From contig JAJPHS010000077.1 in NCBI GenBank assembly GCA_021325175.1, positions 1 through 56,234 of the forward strand: a stretch of 56,234 bases of DNA, read 5' to 3'. A program made the translations under genes and the position numbers. This DNA is from Terriglobia bacterium. GTDB lineage: Bacteria; Acidobacteriota; Terriglobia; Bryobacterales; Bryobacteraceae. This document shows positions 1 through 7,774 of the stretch, one piece after another. The notes under the pieces are model-generated. The model did no database searches and was not told the origin of the DNA. It saw only the letters and a list, made by a program, of their open reading frames with translations. Each line of letters begins with the position of its first letter. Within the stretch, counting starts at the first letter, position 1.

Positions 1-98
1 GTCTGATCCTAAGATCAGGGCGAAGGGGAACTACGAAGGAGCTTGCCCGGCGACGGGCAATAATCACGAGGAACGGCGTTTACACAGAATCGGAGACA

Positions 99-569
99 CT
101 ACCGCGCTGGATCGTGGCGGCGCTGCGCCATCGCAAGTTTTTTTCGCTGGAAGACTTGAACGTGGCCATTCGCGAACTGCTGCACCACGTCCAGCTCCGA
201 GCGCCAGCGTTGGTACAACTCGCAGATGCGCGAGTAGCGATATCCGTCCGGGTTCCGCTGCCGGTACTCTTCCCACAGCAGTTGCAAAGTTAGATGGCAA
301 TGTTGCCGCAACCGCTCGTGCATCGAGGCGAAGTCGGATGGCATGCGCGCCGGTTGTGGCTCGACGAGTGGCGTCGGGTGGCCGAACACCGCCCCCTCCA
401 CCCGCGCTTCATCCCAATCTTCCGGCAGCGGCCAGCTCGCCCCCGCCGCTTCGGCGCGTTTCAGGTACTTGTGGACCGTGCTCGCAGTGATCGCGCAACT
501 TCGCCCGATCTGCTGGTAGCCCAGTTTGAGTTCGAATCGGAGGCGTAGGACCTCCCGTAGTTTCCGCAT
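99..569 (-). pseudogene. istA N-terminal fragment (IS21 transposase, truncated)
   Basis: The frame encodes 156 residues starting MRKLREVLRLRF. Residues 1-130 match the N-terminus of IS21 IstA: a helix-turn-helix (YQQIGRSCAITASTVHKYLK) and then the WEEYRQRNPDGYRYS and LYQRWRSELDVV blocks. After LDVV (codons at 183-191) the homology stops, and the last ~27 residues are the antisense of the plus-strand istA piece. Full IstA is about 500 residues, so the whole DDE catalytic domain is missing. The product might still bind IS ends if expressed, but it cannot transpose. Confidence 0.82.
105..182 (+). pseudogene. istA internal/C-terminal fragment (IS21 transposase)
   Basis: Reading from 105, the plus strand encodes RWIVAALRHRKFF followed by SLEDLNVAIRELL. 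This is the conserved stretch of IS21 IstA transposases that follows the catalytic DDE domain. It has no start or stop codon of its own. At about 183 the reading frame runs into the antisense of the minus-strand istA piece. The likely left breakpoint is near 104. The match is family recognition by eye over 26 residues. Confidence 0.75.
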
Positions 570-644
570 GGACAGCCTCCTGGCCGACTCTGATCCCCCT
601 TGGAGGGTTCATTGTGCCGGTATGATGTCCAGCGCCGCTGAGCC

Positions 645-770
645 TGTGGAAATCATTCCGGGCCATCGCGAAAACCATTCCGGGGCCGGGCGAAAACTGT
701 TCGCCTTCCCGCCGGAATCACTGTTCGTCTTCAGCCCGGAATGTTTTTCGCGTTCACCCCGGAATCCACA
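645..770. repeat. IS21-type terminal repeat array (IS left end)
   Basis: On the minus strand there are several spaced copies of a motif beginning ATTCCGG and followed by an A-rich GAA/CGAA segment. The starts fall near 764, 741, 717 and 680, with a partial copy near 660. IS21 ends carry multiple transposase-binding repeats like this. The outermost bases read TGTGGATTCC on the minus strand, so the terminus is near 768-770. The rest of the gap to the phosphatase stop codon at 893 shows no gene. Confidence 0.6.
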
Positions 771-892
771 CATCACAGAACTCTCCTTCCATGGCATGGG
801 TTCCGTCCCCCTTTGTGGGGCAAAGTGTAACCATATCTCCGGAACGTTCTGTTGTCTATGTGTCGGGACGGTCAGCCGTGAACGCATCCTCC

Positions 893-2590
893 TCAATGGG
901 GGGCGTACTGGATTACCAGCGCGGTGATATCGTCGCGCACCACGCCGCCTTCGGTGAAGCGATCGACGGCCGCCAGCAGTGCGGCGTGCATTCCCGCCGC
1001 GTCGCGCGCCGCGTTGTCTCGCAGGCAAACGCGTAGACGCTCGGTATCGAAGAAAGCGCCGTCGGCGTTCTCCGCTTCGGTGAGCCCGTCGCTGAAGATG
1101 ACGATCTTGTCGCCGGGTGAAAGCTGCGCCTCCACTCTCTGAAAAGGCGCGTCCTCAATCATGCCGACCGGCATGCCCGAGGTGTGCAGTTTGCGCAAGC
1201 GTCCGTCGGCGCCCACCAGAAACGGAGCCGGATGTCCGGCGTTGACGTAATGCAGCGTGCCGGAGGAATCGAGCGTGCAATAAAACACGGTCGCGTACTT
1301 TTCCCCGCGCGTGCGCTCCAGCAAAAATGCGTTCAGCCGGCTGAGAATCGCTTCGATTCGTTCCGACGCCATCAGGAAGGAGCCTTGCAGCAAACTCGCC
1401 AGCAGCGCCGAGCTGACGCCTTTGCCCGAAACGTCGGCGGCCACCGCCGCCCACATATTTTCGGAAATCTGCCGCACGTCGAAATAATCGCCGCCCACCT
1501 GAGTGGAGGGAATGCTCGATCCGGCCGCGCGGAACCAGCCCGTCGAAGGCAGCGAAGGCGGCAGCAGCCCTTGCTGAATTTCGCGGGCGATTTTAAGCTC
1601 GTCCTCCATGCGGATTTTTATCCGCTCTTCCTCCAGCAGGCGCGCGTTCTCAAGAATCGTGGACGCCTCGATGGCCAGCGTTTGCAGCAGCTCGCGATTG
1701 CCCGAGGAAAGGTCCGCCGGCGAGCGGCGGGAATCCATATACAGCAGCCCGATGGTGTCCTCGACGGTGGAAACCATCTGCGTTTCCTGGGAGCTTGCGC
1801 TGCGCACGTGAATCAGCGGAATGCAGATGACGCTGCGAAGCTCCAGCGCGGCGACGCTCATCTCGGCGCGAACGCCCTGCTCGGCGAACGGGTCGAAATG
1901 CATCGACAATAAATCGCGGCGGCTGTTCAGCGCGCGTTTGATGACCGATCGCGGCACGCGCAGATCGCCGGGCTCGAGCGCGCGCCCCTGCCGATCGCGG
2001 GCGACGAAAATATCAAGTTCGCCGCCGCTTTCCGCCGGGCCGCGAAGCATCAGAAAGCCGCGCTCACATCCGGTGACGGCAAGGCCGGCGTCCACAACCG
2101 CCGTCAGCACCTCCTGCGTTGAAAGCGAATTCTGTAGCGCCCGCGCCACTTCCACCAGCGATTTCAGCTTGGCGAGATTGCCCTGCTGCTGGCCGCCCGA
2201 GGTGGATGAGATCTGATCCATGATTCGATGAATCTCGGCCGGTTCCAGGGTGAACGTCAGTTGATAGGAATCGCGCACTCCGAAATCGATGCGATCGGAA
2301 TTTCTCAAGACATGCCTGGCGATGCGTTGCCCGTTGACCCAGGTGCCGTGGCGGCTGTTCAGATCCTCGATCACGTAGCTGCCGTTTTCCGCGGTGATGC
2401 GCGCGTGGCTGCGGGAGGCTCTATTATCGCGAATAATCAGGTGATTGTCGGCATGGCGGCCGATCAGAAACGGCAGCGGGCTGAGCGCCACGCGTTCGCG
2501 CTGCCCGGAGGGATTTAAGATGAGCAGGGCCGCGGACGGCGCCTCGCGCCGCCCGGCCGCCGGGGAGCCCTCTGGGCCCGGTGTGGACAT
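893..2590 (-). CDS. FHA-GAF-PP2C (SpoIIE/RsbU-type) serine phosphatase
   Basis: 565 residues. An FHA phosphothreonine-binding domain (~22-112) shows GRH, RSHARI and GTWVNG. A GAF-type sensor domain follows (~140-320). The C-terminal PP2C phosphatase of the SpoIIE/RsbU class (~350-565) has the metal-binding signatures GGDYFD, ADVSGKGV, SDGLTEA and DDITALV. Enzymes of this type dephosphorylate anti-sigma-factor antagonists or similar partner-switch proteins in the cytoplasm. No such partner is encoded here. The start at 2590 is chosen because it overlaps the fur stop by one base (TGATG), which suggests translational coupling. An in-frame ATG at 2659 lies inside fur and adds no conserved sequence. 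Confidence 0.9.
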   Translation of the reverse strand: MSTPGPEGSPAAGRREAPSAALLILNPSGQRERVALSPLPFLIGRHADNHLIIRDNRASRSHARITAENGSYVIEDLNSRHGTWVNGQRIARHVLRNSDRIDFGVRDSYQLTFTLEPAEIHRIMDQISSTSGGQQQGNLAKLKSLVEVARALQNSLSTQEVLTAVVDAGLAVTGCERGFLMLRGPAESGGELDIFVARDRQGRALEPGDLRVPRSVIKRALNSRRDLLSMHFDPFAEQGVRAEMSVAALELRSVICIPLIHVRSASSQETQMVSTVEDTIGLLYMDSRRSPADLSSGNRELLQTLAIEASTILENARLLEEERIKIRMEDELKIAREIQQGLLPPSLPSTGWFRAAGSSIPSTQVGGDYFDVRQISENMWAAVAADVSGKGVSSALLASLLQGSFLMASERIEAILSRLNAFLLERTRGEKYATVFYCTLDSSGTLHYVNAGHPAPFLVGADGRLRKLHTSGMPVGMIEDAPFQRVEAQLSPGDKIVIFSDGLTEAENADGAFFDTERLRVCLRDNAARDAAGMHAALLAAVDRFTEGGVVRDDITALVIQYAPH

Positions 2591-3075
2591 CAGCGGCGCA
2601 GCCTCGGCGCGGCGCGCCCGGCGGCATCCGCCATTTCCTGCGCCCGCAGCGATTGGCAATGCGGGCAGTAGCCGCCGATTTCCGTTCGCGCCAGAATAAT
2701 TTCGAATCCGAAGTGAGCCTCCACCTGCCTGCGCAGTTTTTGAAGCGGCTCGCCGAAAAACTCCTCCACTTTTCCGCAGCGCAGGCAGATGATATGCGCG
2801 TGTTCCTGCTTGAGGCGCGTTTCGTAGTAGTGCTGATCGCCGCCATAGTGCATCAGGTCGAGCTCGTCCACCAAGCCGCCCTGTTTCAGCAGCTTGAGCG
2901 TTCGATAGACGGTCACGCGGTTCAGCTTGGGATCTTTTTCCTTGGCCAGTTGATACAGGCTTTCGGCGTCCAGGTGCTGCCCGGATTGATCGATCAGATC
3001 GAGAAGAATCCGCCGCTGCCGCGTCAGACGCACGCCTCGCTGGCGAAGCACTTCCTGATTACCCGCGGCGGCCAT
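2590..3075 (-). CDS. Fur-family transcriptional regulator
   Basis: 161 residues, the usual length for the family. The winged helix (~10-85) includes the recognition stretch NRVTVYRTLKLLKQGGLV. The dimerisation and metal domain has HAHIICLRCGKVEEF and a second pair, GYCPHC, giving two CxxC zinc-binding pairs as in Fur and PerR. I cannot tell an iron (Fur) from a peroxide (PerR) sensor by eye. The gene sits 25 bp after the Uma2 pseudogene and overlaps the phosphatase start by one base. A 7-bp-arm inverted repeat at 3090-3118 lies just upstream of its ATG. Confidence 0.9.
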   Translation of the reverse strand: MAAAGNQEVLRQRGVRLTRQRRILLDLIDQSGQHLDAESLYQLAKEKDPKLNRVTVYRTLKLLKQGGLVDELDLMHYGGDQHYYETRLKQEHAHIICLRCGKVEEFFGEPLQKLRRQVEAHFGFEIILARTEIGGYCPHCQSLRAQEMADAAGRAAPRLRR

Positions 3076-3089
3076 ATCTCAAGAATACA

Positions 3090-3118
3090 GAATCGGGCGG
3101 TTATCGGGGAGCCGATTC
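3090..3118. repeat. Inverted repeat upstream of the Fur-family gene
   Basis: GAATCGG (3090-3096) and CCGATTC (3112-3118) form perfect 7-bp arms separated by 15 bases. The repeat starts 15 bp upstream of the fur ATG and overlaps the end of the Uma2 frame. It could be an operator or an RNA hairpin between the two tandem genes. There is no T-run to make it a terminator. Confidence 0.4.
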
Positions 3119-3687
3119 CCCAAACGCGACGCTTTGATACACGTCGGCGAGCAAAATGCCGCAATCGATGCTTTGAAAGCAGCAGCCCGCATCCAGGCCA
3201 GCGGCTTCCGACATCAGCCATTGCCGGTTTTCGCGCCGCTCGAAAATCTCGATTCGCGGCTCCTTTTGCGAGACCAGCGCATACTCGCGCAGCGATTCAA
3301 TCTGGCGATACTGCGCCGATTTGAAGCCGCGATGATAAGCTTCCGTTGATGGCGAAAGCACTTCGACCAGCATCGTCGGATTGATGAGCGTATCGCGCTC
3401 GCCATCGACGAACTGTGGCTTCCCGCAAATGACGACCACGTCGGGGCAGGTGTACAGCCCGCGATAAGCGACGCGCAGCCGCAAATCATTTGGAATGACG
3501 ACGCATTCCCGCCCGGAAATTTTGCTCCCAAGCGCCGTCACCTGATTTCCGGTGATCACCCCTGCGCGAACGAAGCACCCGACCTCGCATACACGTAGCC
3601 GTCGTAATATTCGCTCTTAATCTCGGAAGCGCGTTCGGCTTCAAGATACTCCTCCGGAGTTATTCTCGCGGGAGCATTTGCCGCCAT
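3101..3687 (-). pseudogene. Uma2-family (DUF820) putative restriction-like endonuclease, frameshifted
   Basis: The protein starts at ATG 3687 (MAANAPARITPEEYLEAERA...) and reads normally to SGASFAQG. It then hits TGA because a run of four C at 3559-3562 (G on the coding strand) puts the frame off by one. One extra G would restore a continuous ~195-residue Uma2 protein. The downstream frame carries the PD-(D/E)xK-like core: CPDVVVICGKP, then LVEVLSPSTEAYHRGFK and SLREYALV. Uma2 proteins are common multicopy genes in Cyanobacteria, Planctomycetes and Acidobacteria, and their cellular role is not established. The shift is either a true mutation or a homopolymer sequencing error. Confidence 0.8.
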
Positions 3688-3707
3688 ACTCCGTATTTTA
3701 AGGATTT

Positions 3708-3757
3708 GGAGGGCGGGATTCATCCCGCGCGGAGCAGGGCTGAAAAATCCGCCCTCC
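3708..3757. repeat. Nested palindromic (REP-like) element
   Basis: Outer arms GGAGGGCGG (3708-3716) and CCGCCCTCC (3749-3757) are perfect complements. Inside the left part is a second perfect palindrome, GCGGGAT-TC-ATCCCGC (3713-3728). The element fills the 75-bp gap between the response-regulator stop and the Uma2 start, both on the minus strand. Its form resembles repetitive extragenic palindromes. No second copy was noticed in this window. Confidence 0.5.
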
Positions 3758-3762
3758 GCTCG

Positions 3763-4476
3763 CTACATTCCGGGCTTCGCTACAAACCGATAGCCGACGC
3801 CGCGTACGGTCAGGACGTGCCGCGGACGCGCCGGATCGTCTTCCAGATATCGCCTGAGCCGCACGATAAAATTGTCGATCGCTCGCGTGTCCGTGTCCTC
3901 GTGCAGCCCCCAGACCTCTTCGAGCATCTTCTTGCGCGAAACCGGCTGTCCTTCATGCTCGATCAGGTAGCGCAGCAGATTCGCTTCCATCAAGGTCAAT
4001 GGAAAAACCTGCTCCCGCACGCGCAGCTCGAGAGCATTGAAATCCACGGATTTTTCGCCGAAAACGAAGACATCTTTCGGCGGCGTTTTCACCGGCGACT
4101 TCAGCCAGTCCCGCCGCCGCAGCAGCCCGCCGATGCGCGCGATCAGGATGCTCAATTCGAACGGTTTCGTCAAATAATCGTCGGCGCCGGCCGCGAATCC
4201 TTTCAGTACGTCCTCGGGATGGCTGCGCGCGGTGAGCATCAGCGTGGGAATGAATTGTCCCGCGCCGCGCAGTTCGCTCATCACGGTGAATCCGTCTTTT
4301 CCGGGCAGCATCACGTCCAGCACCACCACATCGAATCCCGCCGCCGAATCCGAGAGCAACTCCAGCGCAGCCTCCCCGCTTTCGACCACCTGCACCGTGT
4401 ATCCTTCCGCTTCCAGGTTGAACCGCAAACCATCGGCCAGGTGCTGTTCGTCCTCCACCACCAGTACGCGGCTCAT
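3763..4476 (-). CDS. OmpR/PhoB-type response regulator
   Basis: 237 residues. The receiver domain (~3-118) has the acidic pair in VVEDE, the phospho-acceptor Asp54 in VVLDVMLPG, the switch Thr in LMLTARS and the conserved Lys in LTKPFE. The C-terminal OmpR winged helix (~140-235) shows LTLMEANLLRYLIEHEG and RAIDNFIVRLRRYLEDD, then VRGVGYRF. The ATG at 4476 overlaps the kinase stop by four bases (ATGA), so the two are one translationally coupled unit with the kinase first. The start at 4476 places the MSRVLVVEDE receiver opening at the N-terminus. An in-frame ATG at 4539 would add unrelated residues. Confidence 0.94.
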   Translation of the reverse strand: MSRVLVVEDEQHLADGLRFNLEAEGYTVQVVESGEAALELLSDSAAGFDVVVLDVMLPGKDGFTVMSELRGAGQFIPTLMLTARSHPEDVLKGFAAGADDYLTKPFELSILIARIGGLLRRRDWLKSPVKTPPKDVFVFGEKSVDFNALELRVREQVFPLTLMEANLLRYLIEHEGQPVSRKKMLEEVWGLHEDTDTRAIDNFIVRLRRYLEDDPARPRHVLTVRGVGYRFVAKPGM

Positions 4477-5366
4477 TTCGCCAAGGGGAACTGAAGAACG
4501 AATGTGCTGCCGTGTCCCGGCCCTTCGCTTTCGGCCCACGCTTTTCCGCCATGACGCTTGGCGACCGAACGAACGATGTACAGCCCGAGTCCGGTGCCCT
4601 TCACGCGCGCCGCCAGCGGTCCCGGAACGCGGTAGAAGCGCTTGAAAATCTGCTTCAGCTCCGTCTTGGGGATACCGGGCCCGCGGTCGGTCACGCGAAC
4701 GGCCGCGAATCGTCCATCGACCATCGCCGTCTCCACCGTCACCTTGACCTCGGAGCCGGAATATTTCACGGCGTTATCGATCAGATTCGACACCGCCGCG
4801 CGCACCTCATCCGGATCTCCCATGATGGTCGCTTTCGGCCCGGGACGAAACGCCAGCGCCTCCCCTTCGACATGATGGAGTTTTCGAGCCCGCGCCAGGC
4901 AATCTCCAATCAGCGAATCGAGATCGAGCGGCATGTTCACCGAGCGGCTGGCATGGCCCACGCGTCCGGTCCGCAGCACCTGCTCGATGGTCGCCAGCAG
5001 ACGGTCGCTATCGCTCAGCATGATTTTGTAGAATTCCTGGCGCTTTGCTTCCTCCACGGGCCGCGCCCGCAGCGTCTCCAGATACAGCCGGATGGAGGCG
5101 ATCGGCGTTTTAAGCTCATGCGTCACCGCGTTGATAAAAGCGTCGTGCTGCGCGTTGCGGCGAATCTCGCGAACCAGAAAAATCGTGTTCAGCACCACCC
5201 CGCTGATCAGCACCGCCAGCAGAAGCAGCCCCAGAAACAGCAGTACGCCATGGCGCCAGTTGAGCTGCACCCAACCGATATAGAGCAGCAGCGTGACCAG
5301 GATCAGGCCCGCGCCAAGCGCGATGAAGAAAGCGATCGTCTTGCGGCGCCCCGCGGCGACAACCAT
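4473..5366 (-). CDS. Membrane-bound sensor histidine kinase
   Basis: 297 residues. Two transmembrane helices (~9-30 and ~40-63) enclose only about ten residues, so there is no real periplasmic sensor domain. No HAMP domain is evident. The H-box HELKTPIAS carries the likely phosphorylated His83. The ATPase has the N-box NLIDN (194-198), DRGPGIP (227-233) and GTGLGL (257-262). It should autophosphorylate and pass phosphate to Asp54 of the regulator encoded directly downstream. Sensing is probably within the membrane or through a partner protein. Its stimulus is unknown. Confidence 0.93.
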   Translation of the reverse strand: MVVAAGRRKTIAFFIALGAGLILVTLLLYIGWVQLNWRHGVLLFLGLLLLAVLISGVVLNTIFLVREIRRNAQHDAFINAVTHELKTPIASIRLYLETLRARPVEEAKRQEFYKIMLSDSDRLLATIEQVLRTGRVGHASRSVNMPLDLDSLIGDCLARARKLHHVEGEALAFRPGPKATIMGDPDEVRAAVSNLIDNAVKYSGSEVKVTVETAMVDGRFAAVRVTDRGPGIPKTELKQIFKRFYRVPGPLAARVKGTGLGLYIVRSVAKRHGGKAWAESEGPGHGSTFVLQFPLAK

Positions 5367-5385
5367 AATTCCAGAATAACAACCC

Positions 5386-5410
5386 TATAATTAAGAGACT
5401 CCTCGGAGGC
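5386..5410 (+). promoter_or_regulatory. Candidate -10 box and Shine-Dalgarno for the membrane protein gene
   Basis: A perfect TATAAT lies at 5386-5391. GGAGG at 5405-5409 sits seven bases before the GTG start at 5416 and supports that start. No good -35 hexamer is seen 16-18 bp upstream, so the promoter call is weak and the ribosome binding site is the firmer part. Confidence 0.4.
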
Positions 5411-5415
5411 TCATC

Positions 5416-6948
5416 GTGCGGCGGGCGGAGCGGGTCGCTTTCCTCTCTATTGCTGCGGTTATCGTTTATCAGACGATGATTCCCCCCATCGTGTCGCTGG
5501 CAAACAACGGCGATTTCGGCAAAATCAGCGGGCATTTTTCGATCGGGTATCCGCCGGCGCTCGAAGCGCGTTACGCCCCCGTCAAATGGCATCGGGAACC
5601 CGTCTACGATTATCACGCGGCGTTCCGCTCGAGCGAAAATGCGCTGGCGATTGCCGCCATGGGCCTTTCTTCGCTCGTTTCGAAATCGGGCGAATTCGAT
5701 ATCCGCTGCATCGGCGCGATGCACGCCGCGCTGTTCCTTCTGGCGCTGTGGCTGCTGCTGCCGGTGCTCGCGCCTTTCCTGCCGCCGCGCGCCCGGATCG
5801 CCATTCTTCTGGCGATTGCATTCGTCTACTGCGATGCAATGTACGTCGCGGTTTTCAATTCGTTCTATATGGACGCGGCCGCGCTGGTTTTCGTCCCATT
5901 GACCGCCGTATTTTTTCTGCGGAGCCTGCTATGGCATCGCCGCGCGGATCTGGCCGGCTTCGCCCTAAGCTCGGCGCTGCTGGCGGGAGCCAAGGCGCAA
6001 CACGCCATTCTCGCCCTGCCGCTCGTCTTCTTGATGATCGCGTTTCGGAAGAAAATCGGCGCCTCCGTCGCGGCCATCGGAGCCGCCGGCGTGATTGCCG
6101 CCGCGTGCTATGCCGCGTTTAGCCCGCCTCCCGATTACGGCGCCAATCAGTGGTATGACGTGATCTTTCTCAGCGTCCTGCCGTACTCGCCGGCGCCGGT
6201 TCAGGATCTCGCCGAGCTGCATCTCGATCCGACCGACGTTGTTTACTCCCGCACCAGCGCCTACTATCCGACCGGCGGTTTCGCCAAACGTGAGTTCACC
6301 AAACGGTTCAAAGAGCGCGTGAACGGCGCGGTGCTGATGAGGTTCTATCTACATCATCCGGTGAGAATATTTAAGATGCTGATCCGGGCTTTTTCCGATG
6401 CCGGCCGGACGCGTCCTCGCGACCTGGGCAATTTCGATCCCGCCGAAGGTTTCCCGCCGTTCGCGCGCAGCCAGGCGTTCAGCGAATGGAGCGGTTTGCG
6501 GGCATTTTTATTCGCGGAACATGGCTTGCGATATTTTCTGGCGAGCGCCGGGCTGCTGGTTCTGCTTGTGATCAGCGCGCGCGGCCAGTGGCGCGCCGCC
6601 GCCGTCTGCCTGGCGATAGCGATCGCGCTTGAGGCTCTTGTCTCCGGCCTCGCCGATGCCGCCGAAGCTCCGCGGCACTTCACGATTTTTTGCGAACTCC
6701 AGGACCTGAGCCTGCTGGCGCTGCTAACCGCGGCATTACGCCGCTTCGCGCTCCGGAACCGCGGTGGTCACCTTGGCGACCCGGACCGCCCGCGCGATGC
6801 CGAAAAATTTCAGAACCTTCAGCGTGATCCAGGACGGATCGAATTCGTACCATGCCAGGCCATGCCGCGCCGAGGTCGGATGCGCGTGATGGTTGTTGTG
6901 CCATCCTTCGCCGAAGGTGATCAGCGCCACCCACCAGTTATTTCGTGA
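5416..6948 (+). CDS. Polytopic membrane protein, GT-C glycosyltransferase-like
   Basis: 510 residues starting at GTG with GGAGG upstream. An N-terminal hydrophobic segment is followed by NNGDFGKISG, an Asp-containing first loop of the sort seen in GT-C type lipid-linked sugar transferases. About nine further membrane segments run to ~residue 435. The function is unproven: the loop and topology suggest a polyprenyl-sugar-dependent glycosyltransferase, but I recognise no close family. The last ~70 residues are polar and Arg-rich and lie antisense to the desaturase gene (213-bp tail-to-tail overlap), so they may be a read-through extension rather than selected sequence. Confidence 0.7.
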   Translation: MRRAERVAFLSIAAVIVYQTMIPPIVSLANNGDFGKISGHFSIGYPPALEARYAPVKWHREPVYDYHAAFRSSENALAIAAMGLSSLVSKSGEFDIRCIGAMHAALFLLALWLLLPVLAPFLPPRARIAILLAIAFVYCDAMYVAVFNSFYMDAAALVFVPLTAVFFLRSLLWHRRADLAGFALSSALLAGAKAQHAILALPLVFLMIAFRKKIGASVAAIGAAGVIAAACYAAFSPPPDYGANQWYDVIFLSVLPYSPAPVQDLAELHLDPTDVVYSRTSAYYPTGGFAKREFTKRFKERVNGAVLMRFYLHHPVRIFKMLIRAFSDAGRTRPRDLGNFDPAEGFPPFARSQAFSEWSGLRAFLFAEHGLRYFLASAGLLVLLVISARGQWRAAAVCLAIAIALEALVSGLADAAEAPRHFTIFCELQDLSLLALLTAALRRFALRNRGGHLGDPDRPRDAEKFQNLQRDPGRIEFVPCQAMPRRGRMRVMVVVPSFAEGDQRHPPVIS

Positions 6949-7599
6949 ATCGTCGCGTGTGTTGAAGCGGCGCTTGCCCCACAGGTGCGTGGCAGAATTT
7001 ACCAGCCAGGTGGCGTGCAAGCCGAAGACCACGCGCACAAAAATGCCCCACAGCAACAGCGGCAGGCCGCCGACGGCGTACAAAATCCCGCTCATCGCCA
7101 CAAGCGGCGCCCAATGATAATTATTGAGCCATACGTAGAAGCGATCCTTGGCCAGATCCGGCGCGTATTTCGACATCACGCGCGTGTTGTTGTGCATCGT
7201 CTCGCCCCACAGCAGCCATCCCATGTGCGCCCACCATGCTCCATCGCGCGGCGAGTGCGGATCGCCCGGTTTGTCCGAGTTCTGATGATGGACCCGATGC
7301 GTCGCCACCCAGGAAATCGGCCCGCCTTCGAGCGTGGTCGTGCCGCAGATCGCGAAAAAATACTCGAGCGGTTTCGGCACCACGTACGACCGGTGCGTAT
7401 GCAGCCGATGATATCCCAGGCTGATGCCGAGCCCGGTGCACATCCAATATAAAAACACGGTGGCGAAGAATACTTTCCAGCTAAAAAAGAACAGCGCGGC
7501 GATGGCGCCAAGATGAAAGGCCGCCATAATCAGCGTCGTGGCCCAGTTCAGGCCATGGCGGGGAAGGGTGATGATTTCAGGGTTCAATTTGGTCCTCAA
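6736..7599 (-). CDS. Membrane fatty acid (acyl-CoA/delta-9 type) desaturase
   Basis: 287 residues with all three histidine boxes of the stearoyl-CoA-desaturase class: GYHRLHTHRS, THRVHHQNSD and EGWHNNHHAHPTSARHG. Hydrophobic segments flank the boxes. The enzyme puts a double bond into acyl chains at the inner membrane with a di-iron centre, using an electron donor that is not encoded nearby. The start is taken as TTG at 7599, since it includes the expected N-terminal segment. The next in-frame ATG, 24 codons on, would remove part of the first membrane helix. The 3' end overlaps the membrane protein gene from the other strand. Confidence 0.92.
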   Translation of the reverse strand: MRTKLNPEIITLPRHGLNWATTLIMAAFHLGAIAALFFFSWKVFFATVFLYWMCTGLGISLGYHRLHTHRSYVVPKPLEYFFAICGTTTLEGGPISWVATHRVHHQNSDKPGDPHSPRDGAWWAHMGWLLWGETMHNNTRVMSKYAPDLAKDRFYVWLNNYHWAPLVAMSGILYAVGGLPLLLWGIFVRVVFGLHATWLVNSATHLWGKRRFNTRDDSRNNWWVALITFGEGWHNNHHAHPTSARHGLAWYEFDPSWITLKVLKFFGIARAVRVAKVTTAVPEREAA

Positions 7600-7622
7600 A
7601 CATCCAAGTTAAACCCGATTTC

Positions 7623-7632
7623 ATCCATGGAT
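7623..7632. repeat. 10-bp perfect palindrome upstream of the desaturase gene
   Basis: ATCCATGGAT lies 24-33 bp upstream of the desaturase start, where a repressor or activator could bind. It is the only clear symmetry close to that start. A 10-bp palindrome can occur by chance, so this is a candidate site only. Confidence 0.25.
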
Positions 7633-7665
7633 TGTAAGAGTTGTGTAATATCGCCTGAGCTAAGC

Positions 7666-7696
7666 GAAAGACCGGGGTTAACGGCCCGGATTTCTT
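7666..7696 (-). terminator. Possible terminator after kbl
   Basis: On the minus strand, downstream of the kbl stop (7775), CCGGG (7689-7685) pairs with CCCGG (7676-7672) around an 8-base loop and is followed by TCTTTCG. A flanking AGAAA/TTTCG segment may extend the stem past a mismatch. The U-tract is poor, so termination would be weak. The remaining bases of this 175-bp gap hold only the desaturase upstream region. Confidence 0.3.
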
Positions 7697-7774
7697 CCTA
7701 GATGCCTCTGAAATTGCTTAGATCACTCCGCGCGGAAGCACGCCGGCAGTAATCCCGCCTCCAAACCAGCGTAT

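Larger units (their letters stand above)
105..770. mobile_element. Degenerate IS21-family insertion sequence remnant
   Basis: The stretch holds two pieces of an IS21-type istA transposase gene facing each other and one IS end. The 5' third of istA lies on the minus strand (183-569). A short internal or C-terminal istA piece lies on the plus strand (105-182). A block of IS-end repeats lies at about 645-770, upstream of the istA start, where the left end of an IS21 element is expected. No istB helper ATPase gene is present. The element is therefore a rearranged relic, not a mobile copy. Positions 1-104 contain no protein I recognise, only a 6-bp-arm palindrome at 3-18. Confidence 0.8.

Noticed and set aside
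79..104. GCGTTTACACAGAATC-like stretch resembling the end of a Mutator/IS256-type element
   Set aside because: It is too short and too close to the window edge, and no transposase reading frame could be recognised in 1-104.
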